In this document: positions 15,527 through 24,464 of the stretch, one piece after another
Layout of the letters: each line of letters opens with the position of its first letter
How positions within the stretch are numbered: position 1 is the stretch's first letter
NCBI GenBank assembly: GCA_039030125.1
Contig: JBCCEV010000033.1
Span: 1 to 29,687 of the forward strand
Origin: JBCCEV01 sp039030125
GTDB taxonomy: Bacteria; Pseudomonadota; Gammaproteobacteria; Ga0077536
Length of the DNA stretch: 29,687 bases
Direction of reading: 5' to 3'
Notes under the pieces: generated by a model
Databases searched by the model: none
Told to the model about the DNA's origin: nothing
What the model saw: the letters and a program-made list of their open reading frames with translations, nothing else
Translations under genes and position numbers: made by a program

Positions 15527-18274
15527 TCAAAGCCCCGCTTCCGCCGGACTCGACTTGTTGAGTATTGCGCCGAGCATTTCGTTTTGCTCCGGTGTGATGT
15601 CACGTCCACTCGAAAAGCCGATGTTGTCTACCGACAGTTGCACGAGCGACGCAAGCCAATCCTGTGCATAGTCAACTTCTACTGGCCGCCTACGACGACC
15701 CAAGGTCGGCACCGATGCATCGTTGGGCGTCACCGGCGGGAATGCGCGCCGGCGCATCTCTGCCGGTGGTGGCGGCACGGGAGGTCGTTCTTCTTCAGGC
15801 AGATCGGCATAACCGAGGGAGGCAACTAACGCGTTGATCTCGTTCGCAGCAACTAAAGCCCCCAACTCCGCTAAGTCTTCCCACGCCGTCGAAATTACCT
15901 GACCCTGCGCACTCATTGTCCGCATAATCGTTGCGGGCAATTCGCGCCGATGGGCCGCCGTGACGAGCTGCTCCACGATAAACGTACGCGCATCGGCGCT
16001 TTCTTTGTCGGCGTCTTCGTCCGCGCTGGCTGTTTCGCGAATCCGATGCAGCCAATCTGCGACGGCTTGTTGCGCGAAATCGGCGGATCGCGGATCACCA
16101 GCCGCCACGTTCGCCCCGCCATTGTCCTTAGTGGTCGAAGGCGACTCGTCCGGCTCGTCATCCGCACTGAGATCAAAAAGACTTGATGGCGTTTGCTCCG
16201 GTAACGCGGCGTCAGTGGCGGGTTCGGCTACCGATTCGGACCGAACCCCAAAGCGGGCAATATTCATATACAATCCGTAGAAGTCATCCGGCTGCGCCGC
16301 CATATCGCGAACAAACTCCCCGAAACCCCGAAATCGACTCGGCGTCAGCGCCCTACCGATAGACTCAATGGCCGCACCGGCTTCTTGACGCCGACGCTCA
16401 CGCGATGCATCGCCCTCGGCTTCAAAATAGCGCAAGAAACGTCCCTGAAAGTGCGTGGCCACTTGATTCAGCCGCGCTTGCACCTGTTGATCTTTCGTCG
16501 CCGGATCGCATACTGGTACTAATCGATCGATGAGATAGCGAATTCCACCGTCGTTAAGGGTGAGCAGCGCATCAAACGCGGCCTCAGGCTCCGCAAAATG
16601 CTGCGTAACTTCCATATCGTTTAGAAAATGCTGTTTCAGCTCGGGTAGCTGCGGCTTGATTGCTTCGGCTAGGTCACGCTCGTAACGCACGTCGTCAACC
16701 ATTTCTTCATCAATGAGATGCAGTTGCTGCACCGAGGGATTTCGCAGCCAGAGCACGTTTCGAAACGCTCTAGGCTGGCCATCTACTTCGTCCCATTCAT
16801 CGAGCCATCGGTCGCGCCGATAAGGCGCCCACACCGATGCCTCCAAGCGCCGATTCCACTTGGCGGCGCGCGACGCATCGTCTTCGCCCTCCTTACTTTC
16901 AAAATCGGCGTCTGACTTCGTCAACACTAAAAACAAGGCGTTTGGTTGTTGCGTTCTTTCATTGGCAGTGTTGCCGTGGGTCAAATTTACCCAGTCGCGA
17001 ACCATGATGCCTAAGTCTTTCACCTCTGCATTGCTCGGGGGCATGCATAAAAGCATCGACGAAAGCTCTCTTTCCTCGGAGTAACGTTGGAATAGCATCG
17101 CCACCTTACCGCGAATGAACAACTCTCGGGCTCGAGAGAGCAGCTCCTCGTCGTCGGCGGTCTTTTCGTCGATACGCCGGTATTTCTCCCGTGACCGCGC
17201 ACCGGGAAAATCGAGCAAATCAATGTTGTCAAAGATAGGCCAGGTTGCGTTTTGCACCGGCAAACACAGTTCAGCCACTAACGCACATAACGTCGCGCGC
17301 GGAATTTGCACGGACTGATCCGTTTCGAGCATTGCGTCCGTTGTCACACCAAGCGTGTCGGCAGCATCCGCGGCGCTTCCCAATCCCAACTTGATGCGAT
17401 CAACATCAATTATGCTTGTCCCGCGTGGGGTGAGTGCTGTGACTTCAACGTAGGCTTCGTCGGCGAAATTCAGCTCCTCGAGAAAACGCACCAAGTCCTT
17501 ATACAAAGTGGTGAACTGCTCAATCCCGCCCCACAAGACACTAAACAGCGCCGCTCGTTTTTCCAGGGGCAAGCGCGAGACGACTCGTGAGGTCACGTCC
17601 CAATAACGCGTGTCATCAAGGAATTGCGAGGACGCCTTAAAACTGCGATGAAAATAATCGACGAGGTCGTAGATCGCCACCTCGTCGAGATGGGCCAGTG
17701 GTTGGCCGTTTGCATCACCGGACACACTTTGCAGAATTTGCCCAACGGCCGCTTCGTCCTTTGGCGGTTCGAATTCCAAATTGTGATGATCAAAATCTAG
17801 AAAGTAGATATTGGCGAACACCTTAACGATATCTGTCTCAGTGAATAGCCGAACCGCCACGGGAAAGTCCGCGGGCACATCGCGCGCCTCTTTGGTGAAG
17901 CGCGTGACCAAGCCCGTTGACTCCTTATCGCCGGGTGGATTGATTTTCGACAGAAAGTCGAACTCCTGCGCCCCTAAGCGAGTGACTAACCGCTCTTCGT
18001 CATCCCGATCACTGCTGGGACGTTTCGCTAGTCGAGAAACCAGATAGGACTTGCCCGCTTGACTCGGGCCAAACACACCAATGCACATGCGCCGGCGCGC
18101 CGCGCGGGCTAATTTGCGAGCATCGTTGTCGGTTTGCAACGCGCAGGCCAGTAGATCCGCGGCCTCAGTTTTTACTCGCGCCGAATTCTGTGCTGCATCG
18201 CTCACCCAACGTCTTGCATCTTGGGCAGCGGTGCTTAGCGCCTCACCCCTGTTATACAAATCTTGGGACGTCAT
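15527..18274 (-). CDS. srfC: SrfC-like P-loop GTPase (putative virulence factor family)
   Basis: 915 aa. After an alpha-helical N-terminus comes the P-loop GPSQAGKSY (69-77), a switch-I-like threonine stretch near 118-125, a G3 motif DFPG (355-358) and a G4 motif TKSD (452-455). This is a large GTPase with a dynamin-like spread of motifs. Motif layout, length and position after a SrfB gene match the SrfC family of the srfABC operon. A helical region and an acidic, Ala-rich linker (about 700-760) precede the C-terminal part. The start at 18274 is preceded by AGGAGGA four bases upstream. It is expected to be cytosolic or membrane-peripheral and to act with SrfB and the SrfA-like proteins. The cellular role of SrfC is not established; the virulence label is historical. 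Confidence 0.9.
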   Translation of the reverse strand: MTSQDLYNRGEALSTAAQDARRWVSDAAQNSARVKTEAADLLACALQTDNDARKLARAARRRMCIGVFGPSQAGKSYLVSRLAKRPSSDRDDEERLVTRLGAQEFDFLSKINPPGDKESTGLVTRFTKEARDVPADFPVAVRLFTETDIVKVFANIYFLDFDHHNLEFEPPKDEAAVGQILQSVSGDANGQPLAHLDEVAIYDLVDYFHRSFKASSQFLDDTRYWDVTSRVVSRLPLEKRAALFSVLWGGIEQFTTLYKDLVRFLEELNFADEAYVEVTALTPRGTSIIDVDRIKLGLGSAADAADTLGVTTDAMLETDQSVQIPRATLCALVAELCLPVQNATWPIFDNIDLLDFPGARSREKYRRIDEKTADDEELLSRARELFIRGKVAMLFQRYSEERELSSMLLCMPPSNAEVKDLGIMVRDWVNLTHGNTANERTQQPNALFLVLTKSDADFESKEGEDDASRAAKWNRRLEASVWAPYRRDRWLDEWDEVDGQPRAFRNVLWLRNPSVQQLHLIDEEMVDDVRYERDLAEAIKPQLPELKQHFLNDMEVTQHFAEPEAAFDALLTLNDGGIRYLIDRLVPVCDPATKDQQVQARLNQVATHFQGRFLRYFEAEGDASRERRRQEAGAAIESIGRALTPSRFRGFGEFVRDMAAQPDDFYGLYMNIARFGVRSESVAEPATDAALPEQTPSSLFDLSADDEPDESPSTTKDNGGANVAAGDPRSADFAQQAVADWLHRIRETASADEDADKESADARTFIVEQLVTAAHRRELPATIMRTMSAQGQVISTAWEDLAELGALVAANEINALVASLGYADLPEEERPPVPPPPAEMRRRAFPPVTPNDASVPTLGRRRRPVEVDYAQDWLASLVQLSVDNIGFSSGRDITPEQNEMLGAILNKSSPAEAGL

Positions 18275-18302
18275 CGTCTCCTCCTACCCGAGCCGTTTGC
18301 AA

Positions 18303-21272
18303 TTATTCGCCCCGTCTGAGAATCCCAGTGTCGAGCCAGTATCCGTCACCATCAACCAGTGTCTGAAGTTTCAAACGCAAGCGGTGACGCACGTTCCTGC
18401 CCTCGACGTCTTCGGCGAGATCGATGCGCAGATTTTCCGATAGCAACTCGCTACCGCGTCGAGTTTCGCGTCGAAGGGCAACTTTTATTGGTGTTCTTGC
18501 GTGCAATTCTCGGCGATCGGCATCGCTCATATAGTCGATCCAATACAATCGCGTCGCTGGCCACCAATCGTTGGGAAACTGGCGAAAGCCAAGCGGCATT
18601 GGACCGCGAAACTCAAACGGCGTTTCGCTCAAATCTTGCTGATCATCATCGAGGTTCAACTCTTCGTAGTACACATCTTCAAGCGGGATCTTGCCGTTGC
18701 CATCGAGCTTACCGATAAAGCGCGCGGTCGAACTCGGCAAACGAATGCGATCGCTGCGAAAGTTAAACCCTTCAATGCTGCCTTCGGACATTGCACATAG
18801 CATCGCACCGACCGCGGCAGTGGTTTTCGGATCACCGATGCGGCCTTCGTAATCGCGGTACGGGTACCACTGCCCAACGCGAAATCCGTGCAGCGCAACG
18901 ATGTTACCAACCATCATCGGTAGACTTTCGGACAACAAAGCCTGCACCGCGTTTAGCCGCGACGGACGGCCCGATAGCAACAATACGTCCGTCCCGTAGT
19001 GCCAGATAATCTCCGACAGGACGTCCAGTACCTGACCCATGACGCTGCGAATCGTCTGGTCAAGCAACTTCAGATCGACGGGGAAGCTCAGTTCGTGCAG
19101 GTCAAAATCAGCCCCGCCATGACTCGCTACCGCCGCATTAATGTAATCAATAACGACAGCGTTCGGTTGATGGTCCGGCGGAAAGAACTCCCCAAACGCC
19201 ATCTCTTCGTGGCTTTGTTCGAGCGAGTCCGCCTGCTCATACACTGAGATCAAACCCAGCGCGATCGGCGTGGCGATTTGCAATGCGAACTGCTGGCGCC
19301 GCAAGCGATCGGCGACGTCCATATCGCCACGATTACCGCCGAACAAGCTCGCGCTCAACGCAGGGGCCGAAGTGACTCCACTGGCCGCCACGGCGCGCTC
19401 GATGGGCATTAGCACATGATCTTGTATTACGCGAAAAACGATGTCGTCGCCCGCGACGTTAAACCCTTCGCGAAATCTCTGCTCAGGGAAGATCGTCACC
19501 GAATTACCCTGACCTTCACAATCAAAATCAGTGATGACTAGATCGGTCGTGCCGCCACCGATGTCTAACGTGGCGACACGCAACTCGTGATCGTGCTGCG
19601 ATCCGGGGCGGCGCAGTGTATTAAAGCAAGCGCGAGCATGACCGGAGAAATGCCGAACAACGCGTGTGTACAGGTACACCACCTGCGTCGCGCTCGCTTC
19701 GTCCCACTGCAGCACCACCTCAGGCTTAGGAAACGGTGCAGCGGACCAATCAACGCCGGCATCGTCGTTGGCAAATCCAACCACGCCTAAACCGAGGTAG
19801 GCTAGATCCCGCGCTTCCTCCGCGCGTTGGCGCAGGATCGCGCGCTCGGCTAATGGCATGGCCGAAGGCATCGTCATGATCACCCGGCGTAGACGCCGCG
19901 GGTTTTCACTGTTTTCACGACTCAAACGATGCGCCGGGGAGTTAATCATTGTCAGTGCGTGCAAGAAAATCTCTACCAACGCAAACGCGAACAAACTGCT
20001 ACGCGAATAACGCGCTTCAAATGCAGCGGCTCGCTCGGTGCGCGGCAGTGTATGTAATGGAACGCCTTCGTCGGTAACCAATGCAGGCAGCGCACCTTGG
20101 GCGGCAAACGGCTCTTCATCTCCGCGCATAGACGCCGCATTGAAACGCCACTGTTGCGCCGGTGGATCACTGCTCCATAGATAACGCTTGGGACTAGACA
20201 TACCGGAGCTGCCTTCGTTGCCGACACGCTCACCGGCGAGCCGCGCGGCTTCGAATCCCACGCGCGCGACCGTGGGCCATTCGAACGCATCGCTGCGCCC
20301 ACTCTTCACCGACAGATCACTTTTGCCTATTTCAACCAAGGCAAATTCAATGCGGGATTCGAAAGGCTCGGCGTACACGTGCTCGGGCCGATTTAGATCG
20401 CGTAACTCAAGCTTCACGGCTTTGGATACATCGGCGCCGTAGTCTGGGTCCGATTCGATCACTAACCCGCACGTCCTGGAGTTGCCGACGTCAAGTACGA
20501 GATCGCAATCAACCGGGTCTAGCGTACCGCCGGCGGCAATGCGAAATGGCGGAAACAATTCGATCCGTTCAATTAGATCGAGAAATGCAGCGAATCTGAG
20601 TGCGGGCTCAGCCGGACCCGCCGCTTCGTCCCTCAACTCCTCTGTGCTAGGACGCTCTAACATCCGGCGTCCTGTACGGCGGACCTTATCGTCGACGTAC
20701 ATTTCTTCAAACAACTCGAGAAGCCAATCCTCGACCCATTCTTCGTGCAAGAACGCATCTAGGTTGGCTCCATGAGTGACGCATTCGAATGTGCGACCCG
20801 CATCGTTCAGCTCTGGCGCGAGGTACGCTTGTCCAGTCGCCGTTTGCATGGAGCTGGTATCGAGCGCGACAACGACGCGATAGTCATTACCATCTGCGTC
20901 CGGTTCCTCAAGCGCGACAGTGCGAATGCGCGCCCAATTCGTTGGCCCTTGCGCCAACGCGCTGCCATCGCGACGACGAAACAGCGGTAACGGCAACCAC
21001 CGACCTGTCACAAAGTCTAGAATCTGCCGCCGCGTTACCGAATAACTGATCGCAGCACCGGTCCTGCTCTTGCCGATTGGTTCGCTGTCTCGATTAATCA
21101 ACGCGTATTCAGACAGCGATGCCCACGCACCGTCAGATACCTCGTCATAACAGTCCCAGTCTCGCGGCAAACGTTCGTCTTGGCTACTGAAACTAAAGTC
21201 CAAGAACTGAATCCCAGAATCCAAGATGATGCTAACCGCGCGGGTGTTGCCCAAAGGTTGCTTGACCGTCAT
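18303..21272 (-). CDS. srfB: SrfB-like Hsp70/actin-fold ATPase
   Basis: 989 aa of the SrfB family. Actin/Hsp70 nucleotide motifs are visible in order: phosphate-1 LDVGNSRTCG (260-269), phosphate-2 LDIGGGTTD (569-577) and an adenosine-type motif LLLSGRPSRL (764-773). The N-terminal 250 residues precede the ATPase fold, and the C-terminal 170 residues form a beta-rich extra domain. All nucleotide-binding residues look intact, so ATP-dependent conformational work, like a chaperone or assembly factor, is likely. An AAGGGG eight bases upstream supports the ATG at 21272. It lies 76 bases after srfA and 28 bases before srfC, the order of the known srfABC operons. Confidence 0.93.
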   Translation of the reverse strand: MTVKQPLGNTRAVSIILDSGIQFLDFSFSSQDERLPRDWDCYDEVSDGAWASLSEYALINRDSEPIGKSRTGAAISYSVTRRQILDFVTGRWLPLPLFRRRDGSALAQGPTNWARIRTVALEEPDADGNDYRVVVALDTSSMQTATGQAYLAPELNDAGRTFECVTHGANLDAFLHEEWVEDWLLELFEEMYVDDKVRRTGRRMLERPSTEELRDEAAGPAEPALRFAAFLDLIERIELFPPFRIAAGGTLDPVDCDLVLDVGNSRTCGLVIESDPDYGADVSKAVKLELRDLNRPEHVYAEPFESRIEFALVEIGKSDLSVKSGRSDAFEWPTVARVGFEAARLAGERVGNEGSSGMSSPKRYLWSSDPPAQQWRFNAASMRGDEEPFAAQGALPALVTDEGVPLHTLPRTERAAAFEARYSRSSLFAFALVEIFLHALTMINSPAHRLSRENSENPRRLRRVIMTMPSAMPLAERAILRQRAEEARDLAYLGLGVVGFANDDAGVDWSAAPFPKPEVVLQWDEASATQVVYLYTRVVRHFSGHARACFNTLRRPGSQHDHELRVATLDIGGGTTDLVITDFDCEGQGNSVTIFPEQRFREGFNVAGDDIVFRVIQDHVLMPIERAVAASGVTSAPALSASLFGGNRGDMDVADRLRRQQFALQIATPIALGLISVYEQADSLEQSHEEMAFGEFFPPDHQPNAVVIDYINAAVASHGGADFDLHELSFPVDLKLLDQTIRSVMGQVLDVLSEIIWHYGTDVLLLSGRPSRLNAVQALLSESLPMMVGNIVALHGFRVGQWYPYRDYEGRIGDPKTTAAVGAMLCAMSEGSIEGFNFRSDRIRLPSSTARFIGKLDGNGKIPLEDVYYEELNLDDDQQDLSETPFEFRGPMPLGFRQFPNDWWPATRLYWIDYMSDADRRELHARTPIKVALRRETRRGSELLSENLRIDLAEDVEGRNVRHRLRLKLQTLVDGDGYWLDTGILRRGE

Positions 21273-21348
21273 GCGGTTACCCCTTGCGTGGCGCGCGTGA
21301 TGTGTCTTTCTTCTGTGCTCGTTATTGTTATCTGATTGCGCCGACGCA

Positions 21349-22755
21349 TTAGCGGGTAATCTCCACTCGGTAAGTTGTTCCGTCGGGATTCACCCCGCGA
21401 CACACCGCGCGCCCGGTCGCTCCACGCAAACACTCTGTTACCGACGGGCTATATTTCTTGCCATCCGGGCAACTAATCGCGCCTTCTTCTACAATGCGCA
21501 AGCCCGTGCCTTGCGTGCGCGATGTGCTGGCCTTACCGCGACAGCTCACGCCATCGGCACGCTCGAGAATCACCTCTCCGGTACCGTCCTTGCCGAACTC
21601 ATAGCGTTGCTTCAGCGGCTCACCGGTCTCTCTATCGGTAAGCCCGCGCCCTGATCGCCATTTGCCTTCGACAAAACCCATATCATCGGGAGCCGCATCT
21701 TTTGGGATCGTCAACGGATCAGACGGCGGCGGTTCCGACTCAGCGTTGTCCTGCGGATCTGCTGGCGGATTTGGGGGCGAATCTGGGAGCGCGGGTTCGT
21801 CAATCTCCGGCTTTGGCGGTGTTGGTGTGTCTTGTTCTTCCTGTTCACTCAGTTGTTCCGAAGGTTCATCAAGCTCCGGCTTCGGCACTGACGAATCCTC
21901 AGACTGCTCGAGCGCATCGTCACTGGTGCCGGGCATCCGACCGTCTACCTCGCCTTCGACTAACGCATCCCTCTCACCATCCCGGCGCCCAACGACGTCA
22001 ATGTCTGTGTCGCGGCGAATGACCGCAGGATCTTTCGCTTCAGTGCTCGGTTCAACATCCCCGGATCGTTCGGAGGCATCCGCCGGCGGATCAACCGCCG
22101 ACGGGCTCGTCGCATCTTGTGGCGCGCAATACTTCAATAACGCAAGAAGCAACAGTATCAACAGCAACAACGCGAGCAACCACCACCAACGTCGCCACCA
22201 CGGGACGCGCGCGGGTCCAACCGCAGGGGTGGGATCATCGGGCGCGGCCGCCGCCGGAGTGACCGGCGCTTTGGGCAAATTGAGCGCACGCGCATCGAAG
22301 CCACCGGACTCGCCGGTGAATCCCCACACCGATAGGACCGGCTGATCGCCCACAAAGTAAATCGTTGATTCGTCGGGGCTCTGGAGCGCCGCGTCAATAA
22401 CATCTGATAATCGAGTTTCGGCGCGAGATTGTGACTCGCGAAGCTGCAGCTCGGTCTTCAGATCCGCAAGCCGGTCGGTGACGCTCGCAATGGTTCCATG
22501 CAACGCCGTTTGTTCCTCGCTTGATTGGTCCACCCAGCGCCGCACTTCACCGTCGCACGCGGCATGCCACGTCACGACACTGCCGGCGGAATCGAGCTCC
22601 GGTCGAGCAAAAAAGTTTGCGCACTCGTCGTCAAGCTGCGCTTTGATCGTCGCTACCAAGCGTCGGTAGTTTGTGTATACCGGTTCGCCGCCGACACTAA
22701 GCGGTCGGAGCTCGCGAAGTTCGGTACGTGTTAGCAATGGTCCGCTACGTGTCAT
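21349..22755 (-). CDS. srfA: SrfA-family membrane protein
   Basis: 468 aa from the ATG at 22755. The N-terminal 145 residues are the SrfA domain: LRPLSVGGEPVYTNYRRL, a TWHAACDGEVRRW block where relatives read DWYxPxxG, and IYFVGDQPVLSVWGF. A very hydrophobic span follows basic/aromatic WWRRWWW (about 190-208), then an acidic, Pro-rich linker and a C-terminal domain (about 365-468) with conserved cysteines (VSCRGKASTS, ISCPDGKKYS, AVCRGVNPDGTTY), which is the SrfA C-terminal domain. The N-terminus should be cytosolic and the Cys-rich end periplasmic. The ATG overlaps the TGA of the upstream gene (ATGA); a GTG three codons earlier is possible. No Shine-Dalgarno is visible, so coupled translation is likely. 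Confidence 0.85.
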   Translation of the reverse strand: MTRSGPLLTRTELRELRPLSVGGEPVYTNYRRLVATIKAQLDDECANFFARPELDSAGSVVTWHAACDGEVRRWVDQSSEEQTALHGTIASVTDRLADLKTELQLRESQSRAETRLSDVIDAALQSPDESTIYFVGDQPVLSVWGFTGESGGFDARALNLPKAPVTPAAAAPDDPTPAVGPARVPWWRRWWWLLALLLLILLLLALLKYCAPQDATSPSAVDPPADASERSGDVEPSTEAKDPAVIRRDTDIDVVGRRDGERDALVEGEVDGRMPGTSDDALEQSEDSSVPKPELDEPSEQLSEQEEQDTPTPPKPEIDEPALPDSPPNPPADPQDNAESEPPPSDPLTIPKDAAPDDMGFVEGKWRSGRGLTDRETGEPLKQRYEFGKDGTGEVILERADGVSCRGKASTSRTQGTGLRIVEEGAISCPDGKKYSPSVTECLRGATGRAVCRGVNPDGTTYRVEITR

Positions 22756-24380
22756 TTTTTGCACTGCGACATGTCCGGCTCACCGGTTGCGCGCTTGATC
22801 ATTTGGGCCATCTCTGCAGTTGAATTCGGCTGAAACACTCGCCCGCGACCAGCTCTGGCAATGCACTGTGCGGTGGGATTCTTGCCATCACCGATGTCGA
22901 TGACATTGATCGTTGCCCGCGGTTTGCTTCGCGCCAACTGCTGCGCCACCGCACACGCATCTCCTCCGCACGAATCTTGACCATCACTCACCACAACAAT
23001 CACTACGTCAACATCGTTCGATGTTCGCCTACCGGCGCGCTCGATCGCGCGAGCCAATGGTGTTCGCTTTAGAGGTTGGAGTCGCGCAACTCGTTGCACG
23101 AGTTGCGAACGCTCCGCAAAACGATAGAAACGATCCGCATCAACCTTGCCGCAATCCGAGAACTCAATCAAGCCTACGTCCACGTCTTCAGGCAAGCGCT
23201 CAACCATGGTTGCAATCGCGCGCTTCGACGCGTCCATCCGATTGCGTGCGCCGCGAATGGGATCGCGCATGCTTCCCGATGCGTCAACCACTAGCATCAC
23301 TTCGGGGCTTTCGTACGGCTTACGGGTCGCGCAGGCGGGTTTAGGCTTGCTTGCGGTTGTCTCAACGGGAACGACCGGCTTGGGTGGCGTATCGATCGGC
23401 TTCGGTTGGCGTCGCTTTGGCTTCGGAGGGGGAGCGGTCGGCGTCGGTGGTTTCGGGACGGCCTTGGCGATGGGTTTTTCCGTAGGCTCGGGCTTGGCCT
23501 GCGCGATGACCGGTTCCGGCTTTGGCGCCGGGGGCGGTTTCGCAGGCTCTTCCTGCATCGCGGTGCACTCTTGCGCTAACGCCTCTCGCCGACGATCGAG
23601 AGTCAACAACTCATCGAGAAGATCGCGCTTTTGTGTACGTTTGGTGATGATTTCCTCACCGAGATCAGCAGGTTCCCCGGTGCGTCGTTCAAGCACCGGC
23701 TCAAGAGGACGCTGCGCCCACCACACCATGCCAATCAACGCCAGCGTCATCAGCGCGAGCACCGGCCATCGCCACCACAGAGCAGGCGATCGCGATTGCA
23801 CGTGCAGCCTGGGAGTCTGTTCATCGGTGGCAAGATCCGGGCCGGAGGCTGCTTCGGAATCGGGAGACGCAAAGTTCGTGCTCGGCCCGACAGCGGACGC
23901 CACGCCCTTATGGTGACTAGTATTCGTTGTAGTCATGGTTGGCGGTGATTCGATCCCCCAACCCACCACTACCGGTTGCGCTCCGACGACGTAGACGTTC
24001 TCAACTGACGGCATCCGCGCGAACGCTATCAAGCCGCGACCTAACGCGACGACTGCGGTTTGGTCTCGGGCCGCCAGCGTTTGTCCCAGACCGCGCACAT
24101 CGTTGACCAACGACGCGACTTGCGCCATCACCCGCTCGCGCTCAGTCGATGGGAGTTCCGTTACAGCGCTAGCGGTGCCCGATACGCTCGCGTACCAATC
24201 CACCTCAGTACTGCCCGAACGACGAGCCGGCCGGGCAAATAACAACGCGTGCTGCACGCTAAGCTGGGTACGGATCGCGCTTAGGTACTGCGCCGAGCCG
24301 TCAATGACAGTTCGCCCATCGACACGTAACGCAGCGCCTTCGTCGTACGTAGTGGTCGCGATGAATGCACTGTCCGCCAT
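22752..24380 (-). CDS. SrfA-like N-domain fused to an exported VWA domain (copy 2)
   Basis: 542 aa. Residues 15-147 are a SrfA-type domain homologous to its two neighbours (LRVDGRTVIDGSAQYLSAIR, LLFARPARRSGSTEVDWY, VYVVGAQPVVVGWG). A membrane span at about 203-222 (ending MVWWAQRPL) is followed by a short heptad helix ending in C272, then a long Pro/Lys-rich linker (about 278-350) and a VWA domain (358-530) with MIDAS DASGS (366-370), TPLARAI and SDGQDSCGGDAC. Paired cysteines fit an oxidising periplasmic location. True SrfA proteins have a different C-terminal domain, so this is a domain swap. The ATG start lacks a good Shine-Dalgarno; translation may depend on coupling to a possible small ORF just upstream. 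Confidence 0.88.
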   Translation of the reverse strand: MADSAFIATTTYDEGAALRVDGRTVIDGSAQYLSAIRTQLSVQHALLFARPARRSGSTEVDWYASVSGTASAVTELPSTERERVMAQVASLVNDVRGLGQTLAARDQTAVVALGRGLIAFARMPSVENVYVVGAQPVVVGWGIESPPTMTTTNTSHHKGVASAVGPSTNFASPDSEAASGPDLATDEQTPRLHVQSRSPALWWRWPVLALMTLALIGMVWWAQRPLEPVLERRTGEPADLGEEIITKRTQKRDLLDELLTLDRRREALAQECTAMQEEPAKPPPAPKPEPVIAQAKPEPTEKPIAKAVPKPPTPTAPPPKPKRRQPKPIDTPPKPVVPVETTASKPKPACATRKPYESPEVMLVVDASGSMRDPIRGARNRMDASKRAIATMVERLPEDVDVGLIEFSDCGKVDADRFYRFAERSQLVQRVARLQPLKRTPLARAIERAGRRTSNDVDVVIVVVSDGQDSCGGDACAVAQQLARSKPRATINVIDIGDGKNPTAQCIARAGRGRVFQPNSTAEMAQMIKRATGEPDMSQCKK

Positions 24381-24383
24381 ACG

Positions 24384-24461
24384 CTAAGCGGCCGCCGCGA
24401 TGCCCAACAGCATCGCGGCTCGTAGCGGACTAGCGAGATCGCGCACAATCCTGCGTTGCAT
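24384..24461 (-). CDS. Possible small ORF (25 aa) between the two SrfA-VWA genes
   Basis: Three bases after the stop of the first SrfA-VWA gene, an ATG opens a 25-codon frame beginning MQRRIVRDLASP and ending LGIAAAA, with its TAG three bases before the next gene's ATG. It fills the 84-base gap almost exactly. A weak GGAA lies seven bases before the ATG. The peptide is basic then hydrophobic. It may couple translation or be a small membrane peptide, or it may be chance. Confidence 0.25.
   Translation of the reverse strand: MQRRIVRDLASPLRAAMLLGIAAAA
24394..24419 (-). repeat. GC-rich hairpin in the intergenic gap
   Basis: GCCGCGATGC (24394-24403) and GCATCGCGGC (24410-24419) make a perfect 10-base-pair stem with the loop CCAACA. 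Neither strand shows a T-run after it, so it is not a standard intrinsic terminator. It sits just before the second SrfA-VWA gene and could modulate read-through, mRNA decay or translation start. Confidence 0.6.
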
Positions 24462-24464
24462 AAT

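Noticed and set aside
14904..15671. Plus-strand reading of 255 aa, Gly/Ser/Ala-rich
   Set aside because: Antisense to the Pro/Ala-rich linker of the Sel1 protein and the end of srfC; composition is explained by the opposite-strand codons and it has no recognisable domain.
21662..22345. Plus-strand reading of 227 aa, Ser/Gly-rich
   Set aside because: Mirror of the acidic/Pro-rich linker of SrfA; low complexity and no start signal.
23146..23916. Plus-strand Gly-rich reading of 256 aa
   Set aside because: Antisense to the Pro/Lys-rich linker and VWA domain of the second fusion gene, which is clearly coding.
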